In this document: positions 1 through 6,714 of the stretch, piece after piece
Position numbering within the stretch: position 1 is the first letter of the stretch
Layout: every line of letters begins with the position of its first letter
NCBI GenBank assembly: GCA_036558265.1
Contig: DATBFY010000394.1
Coordinates: forward strand, 1-10,892
DNA: 10,892 bases
DNA from: RYN-433 sp036558265
GTDB lineage: Bacteria > Planctomycetota > Phycisphaerae > Tepidisphaerales > Tepidisphaeraceae
Reading direction: 5' to 3'
Translations under genes and position numbers: made by a program
The notes under the pieces: generated by a model
The model's input: the letters and a program-made list of their open reading frames with translations, nothing else
What the model was told of the DNA's origin: nothing
Database searches by the model: none

Positions 1-211
1 AGCCAGCGCCGAGGGCGGGGGCCCGGGCAGGCGCGACCGGGGTGTTGTCGAGGCAACGGTCGCGGCGGCGGTCGCGGGCGGCGTTGGCGCGGTCGTGGAG
101 GAGGACCGTCGGTCGCACCCGGTCGCCCCGGCGATTGCCGCAAGCAGAAGCACGACCCACGACCCGACGGCGGCGCGCCCCCGTTGCCACAGCATTACGT
201 GATCAGACATG
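1..211 (-). CDS. Putative lipoprotein, N-terminal part only (cut by window edge)
   Basis: Reading the minus strand from the ATG at 211, the frame stays open for 70 codons to the window edge. The translation starts MSDHVMLWQRGRAAVGSWVV and continues into a hydrophobic stretch that ends in the lipobox-like AGATGC at about residue 32. The Cys is followed by DRRSSST and a Pro/Ala/Thr-rich linker. This is the layout of a bacterial lipoprotein signal peptide (signal peptidase II) plus a flexible tether. The mature domain lies outside the window, so no function can be given. A second ATG at 196 is an alternative start; neither has a clear Shine-Dalgarno sequence. The gene lies 66 bp downstream of the PEP-CTERM gene on the same strand and could be co-transcribed with it. 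The gap at 212-277 holds no convincing terminator. The same signal-plus-linker style is seen in the lipoprotein at 3112-6483. Confidence 0.6.
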
Positions 212-277
212 GTCCGATCATTATCGGCCAGTTTCACCCCATTGCATCCCTCTGCCGGCCAATTGGCGCTGGGCGTT

Positions 278-1831
278 TCACCGCACGCGCCGACGCCGCA
301 AGCCCAGTCCGCCCGCGAGCGCGACGCCCACCGCACCGAAGAACATCGACGGCTCGGGGACCAGGGAGGTCACCACCACCGCGTTGCCGTCGCCGCCGTG
401 GTAATTGACCGAGAACATCTGCCCGTTGTCCGCCATGATGGTCTGCGGCGCGTTGGCGAAGACGCCGACCAGGTTGGCCGGGTCCGTGCCGTCGGCGTCG
501 AGGATCAGATAGGCGGTGTTGGGCGCGATCGAGCCCAGGGCGTGGAGGATCAGGTTGCCCGACAGCGTCGTGGTGCCGCCGTTCACCCGCAGCACGTCGG
601 AAAGCCCCGTGCCCGGCTGCGCGGAGGTGGCCAGGTCGATCAGCAGCGAGGCGGTGGGCCCGAGCGAATAGGCGACCGTGGTGCCTGCGGGCGCGGTGAT
701 CGTCGTGTTGGAAGTGGCGTTGGGCGCCCCGGCGTGGAAGACGCCGCCCGCCTGGATGAACGGGAAATTGAACGAGCCGACGTTGCGCAGCTCGCCACCG
801 GTCATGTTGAAGGTGGCGTTGCCGTCGCCCTTGACGATGTTGCCGCCGGACAGGTCCAGGACGCCGCCACTGAGGTTGTAGGTGGCGGTGCCGGAGGCGA
901 GTCGTGCCAGCGCGAGATTGCCGCCGTTGATGCCGACCTGCACGGTGCCGCCGGTTTGCGTAACCGTGCCGGCGTTGGGCGCCGAGATCTGGCCATCGGC
1001 GAGTTGCAGGCTGGCCGCCACCTGGACCAACGCCGTGCCGCCGACGTTGAGCGTGCCGTTGCTGTTGTCCCACTGTCCGACAGTGAGGTGGCCGCTCGTG
1101 TCAACATTTCCGTTGTCCGGATTGAGCGTACGCAGCGTGCCGCCGGTGATGTTGTAGGTGGCGGTCTGCTGGTCGCCGATGACGAACTCGCCGCGGCGAA
1201 CCTCGAATACGCCGCCGGTCTGGGTCACGGTCGCGCCTGCGGTAGGCGAGCCGGACATGATCGTCCGCGAGTCGAACGAGACGGTGCCGTTGTTGCTCAG
1301 GTTGAAGGTGGCGACGCCGTCCTGGCCGATGCGGTTCCACTGGTTGCCGTCGGTGATGTCGCTGACGTCGCGCTGGTGAAGCGTGCCGCCGGTGATGGTC
1401 ATCGTTCCGGTCGCGCCGGCGGATTCGGCGATGTTGTAGCGCCCCGCGTCAACGGTCCCACCGGAGAGGTTGTAAGTCCCGCCGCTGCCCGTGTTGATGC
1501 CCATCCGGAACCAGCCGTTGAGGTTGGCGGCGCCGGCGGAGTGGTTCACGACACCGCTGCCGGTGCGATTGTCGTCGCCGAATCGGATATCGCGGAGGAC
1601 GGGGATGTCGGCGGAGATGCTGGCCGGACCCGCGGCGGCGTTGACGAACGCCGCGTCGTCGGCACCGCTCGGCACGGCGGCGGTGCTCCAGTTCAGCGCG
1701 GTGTTGTAGTTGCCGTCGCCCGACTGATTCGTCCAGTCGATGCTGGCGGCCCACGCGTTGGCCGACAGCGCCCCAAGCGCGGCCCCCGAAAGCACCCAAT
1801 ACACCCGGTCGTTCGACCAGCGTCTGGACAT
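278..1831 (-). CDS. PEP-CTERM surface protein with beta-helix type repeats
   Basis: A 517-residue exported protein. Residues 1-28 look like a Sec signal peptide with probable cleavage after AWA. The C-terminus has the PEP-CTERM tripartite signal: VPEP at 491-494, a hydrophobic helix at about 496-511, and a basic RRRRVR tail. In known systems this tag is processed by an exosortase, leading to cell-surface or exopolysaccharide-associated display. The body is Gly/Thr/Asn-rich with at least nine copies of a short motif of the form T-[YFV]-N-[LIM]-[ST]-G-G, for example TYNLSGGT at 119, TYNITGGT at 225, TYNLSGGV at 317 and TFNMTGGE at 340. This is typical of right-handed beta-helix, autotransporter-like passenger repeats. 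No catalytic motif is visible; an adhesive or structural role is inferred. The frame is open up to an ATG at 1948, but 1831 is chosen because the signal peptide starts there and a strong ribosome binding site precedes it. No exosortase gene is in the window. Confidence 0.9.
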   Translation of the reverse strand: MSRRWSNDRVYWVLSGAALGALSANAWAASIDWTNQSGDGNYNTALNWSTAAVPSGADDAAFVNAAAGPASISADIPVLRDIRFGDDNRTGSGVVNHSAGAANLNGWFRMGINTGSGGTYNLSGGTVDAGRYNIAESAGATGTMTITGGTLHQRDVSDITDGNQWNRIGQDGVATFNLSNNGTVSFDSRTIMSGSPTAGATVTQTGGVFEVRRGEFVIGDQQTATYNITGGTLRTLNPDNGNVDTSGHLTVGQWDNSNGTLNVGGTALVQVAASLQLADGQISAPNAGTVTQTGGTVQVGINGGNLALARLASGTATYNLSGGVLDLSGGNIVKGDGNATFNMTGGELRNVGSFNFPFIQAGGVFHAGAPNATSNTTITAPAGTTVAYSLGPTASLLIDLATSAQPGTGLSDVLRVNGGTTTLSGNLILHALGSIAPNTAYLILDADGTDPANLVGVFANAPQTIMADNGQMFSVNYHGGDGNAVVVTSLVPEPSMFFGAVGVALAGGLGLRRRRVR

Positions 1832-1837
1832 GTTCCT

Positions 1838-1843
1838 CTCCTC
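1838..1843 (-). promoter_or_regulatory. Shine-Dalgarno site of the PEP-CTERM gene
   Basis: On the minus strand GAGGAG lies 6 nt before the ATG at 1831, with a second AGGA in the spacer. This is the clearest ribosome binding site in the window. It decides the start at 1831 over the upstream in-frame ATG codons at 1948 and 1945. Confidence 0.75.
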
Positions 1844-1934
1844 AATCCTGGCTTCAACGACGTGCGAACGAAATGAGTTGACGTCCCGTCGGCGTGCGCC
1901 CACAAATCCACCCTGGCGACGGTAATTCGCCGAT

Positions 1935-1964
1935 AGCGTACCCATCATCTATCACGCACGTCAA
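1935..1964 (-). promoter_or_regulatory. Candidate sigma70-like promoter for the PEP-CTERM gene
   Basis: On the minus strand TTGACG (1964-1959) is a good -35 match. It is followed after 18 bp by TACGCT (1940-1935), a weak -10 match (3 of 6). A start near 1928 would give a leader of about 97 nt before the ATG at 1831. The region is clearly richer in A+T than its surroundings. The call rests on consensus matching only, and planctomycete promoters are poorly characterised. Confidence 0.3.
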
Positions 1965-1977
1965 TTTAAAATACGTG
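1957..1977. promoter_or_regulatory. Inverted repeat CACGT-N11-ACGTG in the divergent intergenic region
   Basis: A perfect 5-bp inverted repeat with an 11-bp AT-rich spacer (centre near 1967) overlaps the candidate -35 box of the PEP-CTERM gene and lies about 140-160 bp upstream of the amidase start. Its position between two divergent genes fits a regulator binding site. Five-base arms can occur by chance, so this is only a candidate operator. A possible plus-strand promoter for the amidase (TTGAGC at 1981, ATTGAT at 2004, 17-bp spacing) lies just to its right and is also weak. The rest of 1832-2116 shows no gene. Confidence 0.3.
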
Positions 1978-2116
1978 AATTTGAGCGGTTGGTTAGACGC
2001 CTGATTGATCACGGCAAGTCGGGGCGCAGCACGTGCGGCGCTGGCAACACCCTGGCGGTACGATGCCCGCGACTCATGCGCCCCGGGAATCTCAGATAGC
2101 ACGCGAGCAACGCAAC

Positions 2117-3139
2117 ATGGCCAATGACTGCCCCCGCTACTCCGCCGCCGCCTGCCAGATTGATTCGCCCAATCCATCCTCGCGTGAGGATGTGAAGCGT
2201 CGCGTCGATCGGATGTTGGAGATGGTCGATTTCGCCGTGGGCGGTTACGCACCGTTTTCGGATGTGCGGCTGATCGTCTTCCCCGAGTTTGCCCATGCCG
2301 CCCCGATTTACACGACCGTCGAGAAGCTGATCGAACGCCTGGCGATCCCGATCCCCAACGAGCACACGGATCGATACGCCAGGAAGGCCAGGGAACTTGG
2401 GGTTTACATCCAGACCGGCACGTTCCTGGAGGTGGACGAGCGCTGGCCCGGACACGTCTTCAACACGACCTGCCTGATCGGGCCGACCGGGATCCTTTCC
2501 AAATATCGCAAGGTTCACCCCTGGATCCCCTGGGAGGTGCATACCAGCCCGCACGACCTGCCGAATTACGACCAGCCCCTTTTCCCCGTGGTGGAAACGG
2601 AGATCGGAAGGCTGGGCGCCGCGATCTGCTACGACTGGCTCTTTCCCGAAGCGATCCGCCAACTGGCGCTGGCGGGGGCGGAGGTGCTGATCCGAGTCTC
2701 GGCGTACATGGACCCGTGGGGCACCGCGCCGCCCATGGACTGGTGGACGCTGATCAACCGCACGCGGGCGATCGAGAACCTGGCGTACGTGGTCGCGAGC
2801 AACCAGGGGGCGAGCCTGGCGAGCTACCCGCCATTCAGTTGGCCGGGCGGGAGCATGATCGTGGATTACGACGGCCGGATCCTCGCCCAAGCCGAGGCGG
2901 GGCCGGGGGAGCGGATCGTCGTCGGGCCGATCGACCTGGCTGCCCTGCGCGCCGAGCGCGAGCGCCGGCGCGGACACCAGATGCTGGCCCATTTGCGCAA
3001 CGAGGCCTACGCGTCGGCATATGGCCGATCGATCTACCCCCGCGCCGCCGAGCCTCCTTCCATCGAATCCAACGAGCGCGCGATCGAGCGCGGGCGGGCG
3101 AATCTCGCCAGCTACCGCCAACCCCCACCCGAGCGATAA
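2117..3139 (+). CDS. Nitrilase-superfamily (carbon-nitrogen hydrolase) amidase
   Basis: A 340-residue cytoplasmic hydrolase with the Glu-Lys-Cys triad of the nitrilase superfamily, which cleaves amide or nitrile C-N bonds through a thioester intermediate. Visible are Glu57 in FPEF, Lys132 in KYRKVHP, and the nucleophile Cys171 in CYDWLFPE. Glu140 in PWIPWE corresponds to the second conserved Glu. The PWxPxE segment, the RVSAYMDP stretch after the nucleophile and the His-Leu-rich HQMLAHLRNEAY near the end resemble the aliphatic amidase/formamidase branch (AmiE/AmiF, about 335-345 residues, matching this length). The CYDW nucleophile motif, however, is like other superfamily branches (AmiE has CDDG). 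The substrate is therefore not assigned. The start at 2117 is set just before the first strand, SAAACQID. The frame is open upstream to 2033, with ATG also at 2063, and no strong ribosome binding site separates them. It is the only convincing plus-strand gene, and its 3' end overlaps the convergent lipoprotein gene by 28 bp. Confidence 0.9.
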   Translation: MANDCPRYSAAACQIDSPNPSSREDVKRRVDRMLEMVDFAVGGYAPFSDVRLIVFPEFAHAAPIYTTVEKLIERLAIPIPNEHTDRYARKARELGVYIQTGTFLEVDERWPGHVFNTTCLIGPTGILSKYRKVHPWIPWEVHTSPHDLPNYDQPLFPVVETEIGRLGAAICYDWLFPEAIRQLALAGAEVLIRVSAYMDPWGTAPPMDWWTLINRTRAIENLAYVVASNQGASLASYPPFSWPGGSMIVDYDGRILAQAEAGPGERIVVGPIDLAALRAERERRRGHQMLAHLRNEAYASAYGRSIYPRAAEPPSIESNERAIERGRANLASYRQPPPER

Positions 3140-6100
3140 CGGGTGTTGAACCGCCGATGAAGCTCGTCGCGCCGGCGGAGATCGTCGGCCGTCGCCGCGG
3201 AGCGATGCGGAAGCGGTTCAAGCGTATCCCCATCCTTCGTATAAAGATCACGATCCTTGCACCAGCCGCTAAGCGAAAGGACCCAGTGGCGGGTGAATCC
3301 CGATGGCGCCGGCGCCTCAGGGACAGTAAAGGCGAGGTCGACCTCTTCACCGGGGCCGAAGATCGCCAGGGCGTCATCGGTCGAGCGGAGCAACGCCTCT
3401 ACCGGGCCGAACGCGGTGTAGAAACCGTCCTGATGCGCGACATCCCAAAGCGGGGCGCGGCGGCTGTAATCGTACGCGGGACGATGATGGCCCAGCGCCT
3501 GCCGGAGCGGGAATCCCGATTCGACGAGTGTGGCGCGAGCGAGCGGAGCGGCGATCGGGCGCGCCTGGGGACAGGGCTCGGCCCAGGCGATGGCGATGCG
3601 GTCCCAGTAGATCTCCTGATTGGTGCGCAGGCGAAGCTCGCGAGTGCCGGCGGGGAGCTGATCGCGCGGGATGGGGATCGACATCTGCCGCGGCATGCCC
3701 GCGGGATAGCCGAACTGGTCGAGGACTTTGACCCATCTGCCGTCCGCGGCGCGGGCCTCGAGCGTCGGGGCCTGATACGCCACACCCGCCTGCCAGGCGG
3801 CAAACATGGTCTGGGAATACGGGTACTCGATCCAGCCGTCGATGAGGAGCATCGGATCGCCGGGAGCGGCGTCGATCGGATGGTCGAATCTCATCGTGAT
3901 GGCATATTCGCGACAGAAGCCGACGAAGCGGGCGTCGCGCTCGCCGGGGTCGACGGGCTGGCCATCGATTCGGGCAAGCTCGGTGGTCACGTCCCGGCCG
4001 CGATCATCGGTGGCCGAGGTTGTGACGATCAACCGGCGATAGAAGCGGGGCTGGCCCGTGGGCTGGGGGTCGTTTATGCCCATCCGCTCGTCCAGCGCCA
4101 TCGACCAGCCGGGCGGCAGGGCGTAGGCGGTGAGCGAGACGGCATCGAGGTAGCAAGCTTCCTCCATCGGCTCGGTGAGCTTCAGTCGAAGCTCTCCATT
4201 GAGCGGCTTGAGGCGGTTGGAGTCCAGGAGCAGGTTTTCCCACGGTCGCTCGGGCGCATATTGATTCGGCCCGACCGCAAACCCGATGCCGCCGACACCC
4301 AGGCAATCGGTGACGAACGACCACGCATGGCCATCCCAGGCGAACAGCACCGGACAGCTCGAGGTCTGGCGCTGGGTTTCCGAAATTTTCGTGAGCGCGT
4401 CGGCGGGCACGTCCAGCTCGGTCTGCCGCAGGCCATCGGGCCAGGTCAACGAGACGAAGTCGGCCCTGGACGCCCCCCCCAGGCCCAGCGACACCGGCGA
4501 AAGGGTCTGCCCGGGCCCCGACGTGTTGCGATAGGTCGAGAGGGCCGTCCAGCGGGCCCCGACACGCCCCGCAAGGGTCACCCCAATCCCCGAAGCGTTA
4601 CAACGGGTCTGATCCGCCCGATTCCGTTTCCCCGAAAGGGACAGGGCCGCGAAGGGATAGCGGCCGGGGCCGGGGCGCCAGATGAGAGGCAGGCCGTCGG
4701 CGGAAATGGCGACGATCGACGGGCCGCTGGTCGGATCGAGGTTGGCCAGGACGATCGCCCGCGTCGCAACGTTGGTCGTGAATAGGGGTCGGGAAGTACT
4801 CACGGGCAGGATGCCGGTGGTACGGTCAGAGGTGTGCATCAGCGCGAGCGCGCCGGTGCCCGTGACGTCCGCGACGGCGAGGGATGCGACCGCCGGCACC
4901 GGCGCGAGCGATTGGGCGCGCCAACGCCCGGTACGATCTGGTGTCCAGCGCGACAGGCCGGTCGGCAACGCGGTGTGGAGCTCGACCTGGCCGTCGGCGT
5001 CGGTGTCGGCGGCGACGGCGGCGGTGATGGGGCTGGCGGCCAGTTGGTCGAATCCGGTGGGTTTACGATATTTCCACAGCCGGTCGTTGAGGAAGATGTC
5101 GTTGGGGGGGGCCTTCTTGAGAATTACGAGGTCGGCGTCGCCATCGTGATCCAGGTCTGCGACGACCAGCCCGGTGGCCTCGCGGCCGTCACCCGCGATC
5201 CCGGCCTGCTGCCCGATCGGGCGGAACGTGCCGTCCAGGTTGTTGTTCAGCAACTCGGTCGGGCCGTTGCGGCAGACGAGGATCAGATCCAGGTCCCCGT
5301 CGTGATCGGCGTCCACGAACGCCCCGTCGATCGTGTCGAAATCGCCGCCGGCCGTATGTGTGGCCTCGGTGACGTCCTGCCATTGGCCCCTTGCCGTCTG
5401 CCTCCAGAGCTGGTTGGGCCCGCGGCGGCAGAAATAAACGTCCGTCAGTCCGTCGTTATCAAAATCACCCCAGAGGCCGGCGTTGACGTTGTCGATCTTC
5501 GCCAGCGGGTGATCGAGCGCGATCTCAAAGCCGTTGTCGCGACGCAGGAGGACGGCGTTCCTCGCCGGTGCGCTCTGATCGAACGCGCCGGCAATGAACA
5601 GGTCAACGCGACCATCGCCATCGATGTCCGCCGCCGTGATCGACGGATGCACCGTATCTCCGCTTGCGGCTTCGCGCCGCCACGGGAGGTTCGTTGCGTT
5701 GAGGATCGGTAACGGCACGGGATCGGCGAAAATCGGACCCGCCGGTGGCGCAGCCGGGCCAACGGGCGCGCCATCGTCGATCGTCTTCACCTCCGCCTTG
5801 GGCCCCATGCGCGTGTACTTGAACTCGACCAGCCGCGCCTGCGGGTTGTCCTTCAGATGCTGGAACTCGTCGAGTTCGGCCTTCGCGTCGGCCTGCCGGT
5901 TGATCTGTTGCAGGCACAAGAATGCGCCGTAATGAGCGCTGCGCAAATTGGGGTCGATCTCGATCGCCTTGCGGAAGGCGGCCAACGCCTGGTCGCGCCG
6001 ACCCGCCGCCAGCAGGCACTGACCCACGTAGTACCGGGGATACGCGTCCGCCGCATCGGCATCCGCGACCGCCTGAAACGCGCCCAGCGCGTCGGCGGCG

Positions 6101-6483
6101 CGGCCGGCGTTCAGGAGCAGCAACGCCTTGCAGTAAAGCGCACGAACGTGGTTTGGGTGGGTTGCCAGAACCTGGTCCAGGATCCTCATTGCCTCTTCGG
6201 AGTCGCCGGGCTGCTGGCGGTTCAGCGTCGCGATCGCGAGATTCGCGGCGACGTCGGGGTCGTCATATCGGGCGAGCAGATCCGCAAACTTCTGGCGCGC
6301 GGAGTCGAACTCGAAGCGCCCCATCAGGCCGACGCCGCGGTTGTTGGCGGCAACGATTCCCGCGGGGGCGGGCCGCGAGGGACTGGTCGCAGGCGTGGGC
6401 GTCGGGCGTTTACAGCCGAACAACAATGCGGCGATGAGAGTGGCGATCAGTCGAGGGGACGGTTTCGCTGGCGAGAGCGTCAC
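3112..6483 (-). CDS. TPR plus FG-GAP/VCBS and ASPIC/UnbV (CRTAC1-type) lipoprotein
   Basis: A 1123-residue exported lipoprotein. It starts with a short signal peptide ending in LLFGC (Cys24) and a Pro/Thr/Ser linker. Residues about 45-215 form tetratricopeptide repeats (for example DQALAAFRKAIEIDPNLRSA). Residues about 280-600 carry FG-GAP/VCBS propeller repeats with Asp-rich Ca-binding-like loops at DIDGDGRVDL (287), DFDNDGLTDVY (340), DADHDGDLDL (391) and DLDHDGDADL (443), plus a degenerate one at DTDADGQVEL (493). An ASPIC/UnbV-like domain follows at about 625-705 (LGLGG, then LTWPDG at 679). The last 415 residues, from SCPVLFAWDG (709), are a further conserved-looking region I cannot name. 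TPR and propeller regions suggest protein or ligand binding outside the cytoplasm. The GTG start at 6483 is chosen because it gives a proper lipoprotein signal. The frame runs on to an ATG at 6666, but that extension is translated from the repeat element. No good ribosome binding site is seen for any start. The gene probably belongs with the two upstream genes, 204 bp away. Confidence 0.85.
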   Translation of the reverse strand: MTLSPAKPSPRLIATLIAALLFGCKRPTPTPATSPSRPAPAGIVAANNRGVGLMGRFEFDSARQKFADLLARYDDPDVAANLAIATLNRQQPGDSEEAMRILDQVLATHPNHVRALYCKALLLLNAGRAADALGAFQAVADADAADAYPRYYVGQCLLAAGRRDQALAAFRKAIEIDPNLRSAHYGAFLCLQQINRQADAKAELDEFQHLKDNPQARLVEFKYTRMGPKAEVKTIDDGAPVGPAAPPAGPIFADPVPLPILNATNLPWRREAASGDTVHPSITAADIDGDGRVDLFIAGAFDQSAPARNAVLLRRDNGFEIALDHPLAKIDNVNAGLWGDFDNDGLTDVYFCRRGPNQLWRQTARGQWQDVTEATHTAGGDFDTIDGAFVDADHDGDLDLILVCRNGPTELLNNNLDGTFRPIGQQAGIAGDGREATGLVVADLDHDGDADLVILKKAPPNDIFLNDRLWKYRKPTGFDQLAASPITAAVAADTDADGQVELHTALPTGLSRWTPDRTGRWRAQSLAPVPAVASLAVADVTGTGALALMHTSDRTTGILPVSTSRPLFTTNVATRAIVLANLDPTSGPSIVAISADGLPLIWRPGPGRYPFAALSLSGKRNRADQTRCNASGIGVTLAGRVGARWTALSTYRNTSGPGQTLSPVSLGLGGASRADFVSLTWPDGLRQTELDVPADALTKISETQRQTSSCPVLFAWDGHAWSFVTDCLGVGGIGFAVGPNQYAPERPWENLLLDSNRLKPLNGELRLKLTEPMEEACYLDAVSLTAYALPPGWSMALDERMGINDPQPTGQPRFYRRLIVTTSATDDRGRDVTTELARIDGQPVDPGERDARFVGFCREYAITMRFDHPIDAAPGDPMLLIDGWIEYPYSQTMFAAWQAGVAYQAPTLEARAADGRWVKVLDQFGYPAGMPRQMSIPIPRDQLPAGTRELRLRTNQEIYWDRIAIAWAEPCPQARPIAAPLARATLVESGFPLRQALGHHRPAYDYSRRAPLWDVAHQDGFYTAFGPVEALLRSTDDALAIFGPGEEVDLAFTVPEAPAPSGFTRHWVLSLSGWCKDRDLYTKDGDTLEPLPHRSAATADDLRRRDELHRRFNTRYRSGGGWR

Positions 6484-6533
6484 GAGCGCCAGTTTAGAGC
6501 TTTGAGACGGAGAGACCAACCGGAATGACACGT

Positions 6534-6580
6534 CAGCCGCGAAGCGGCGATAGAAAATAGCCCATGGCGTCAGCCATGGG
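6534..6580 (+). repeat. Left 47-bp arm of the palindromic element
   Basis: It begins with CAGCCGC, has a short GAA-loop hairpin, then GATAGAAAATAG, then the 8-bp stem CCCATGGC/GCCATGGG with loop GTCA. Aligned without gaps to the reverse complement of 6668-6714, 35 of 47 positions agree. Confidence 0.75.
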
Positions 6581-6667
6581 TTTAATGGAGGCACGATACA
6601 TAAGCCCCATAGGGGCGACAGATTCTGCCAACCCTGCAGGGGCTGGACCCTCCCCGGCGGACGCACA

Positions 6668-6714
6668 CCACGGGCTCGCGCCCGTGGCTACTTTTTGTCG
6701 CCGCTACGCGGCTG
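6668..6714 (-). repeat. Right 47-bp inverted arm of the palindromic element
   Basis: Read on the minus strand it has the same order as the left arm: CAGCCGC, a GTA-loop hairpin, GACAAAAAGTAG, then the 8-bp stem CCACGGGC/GCCCGTGG with loop GCGA. The three stem pairs that differ from the left arm are all changed on both sides, so pairing is kept. Its first 27 bases are also the last eight codons (QPRSGDKK) and TAG stop of the CRTAC1 gene. Confidence 0.75.

Larger units (their letters stand above)
6534..6714. repeat. 181-bp mirror-symmetric element of six hairpins
   Basis: This non-coding element is symmetric about position 6624. From left to right it holds hairpins at 6536-6548 (GCCGC-GAA-GCGGC), 6561-6580 (CCCATGGC-GTCA-GCCATGGG), 6604-6616 (GCCCC-ATA-GGGGC), a centre CAGATTCTG at 6619-6627, a palindrome CCCTGCAGGG at 6632-6641, and hairpins at 6668-6687 (CCACGGGC-TCGC-GCCCGTGG) and 6700-6712 (GCCGC-TAC-GCGGC). 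The outer two pairs mirror each other exactly in position. Such mosaics resemble REP/BIME-like or MITE-like dispersed elements, which in some genomes are moved by REP-associated tyrosine transposases (RAYT). No transposase and no second copy is in this window, so the mobile nature is inferred. It overlaps the 3' end of the CRTAC1 gene (6688-6714) and fills most of the gap before the next gene in the cluster. Confidence 0.75.

Noticed and set aside
258..267. Palindrome GCCAATTGGC between the PEP-CTERM gene and the left-edge lipoprotein
   Set aside because: It has no room for a loop beyond a 3-bp stem and no T-tract, and a 10-bp palindrome is expected by chance in a window of this size.
209..1876. 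555-codon open frame on the plus strand opposite the PEP-CTERM gene
   Set aside because: It is an antisense shadow of a GC-rich gene, with Arg/Gly/Val/Asp-rich composition and no domain. The minus-strand product has a signal peptide, repeats, a PEP-CTERM tail and a good ribosome binding site.
2009..3121. 370-codon minus-strand open frame opposite the amidase
   Set aside because: It is antisense to a gene with a complete catalytic set. The product is rich in Arg, Asp and Pro and has no motifs.
2716..4785. 689-codon plus-strand open frame across the amidase end and the lipoprotein gene
   Set aside because: It starts inside the amidase gene in another frame and runs antisense to the lipoprotein. 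The composition is Arg/Gly/Ala-biased with no recognisable domain.
6668..6696. Hairpin plus T-run resembling a rho-independent terminator on the plus strand
   Set aside because: No plus-strand gene ends there, and the T-run is the Lys-Lys codons of the minus-strand gene. On the minus strand the hairpin is followed by TGTGCG, with no U-tract, so it is better explained as part of the repeat element.
6534..6714. CRISPR array
   Set aside because: The repeats are inverted hairpins of different sequence, not direct repeats with equal spacers, and no cas gene is present.
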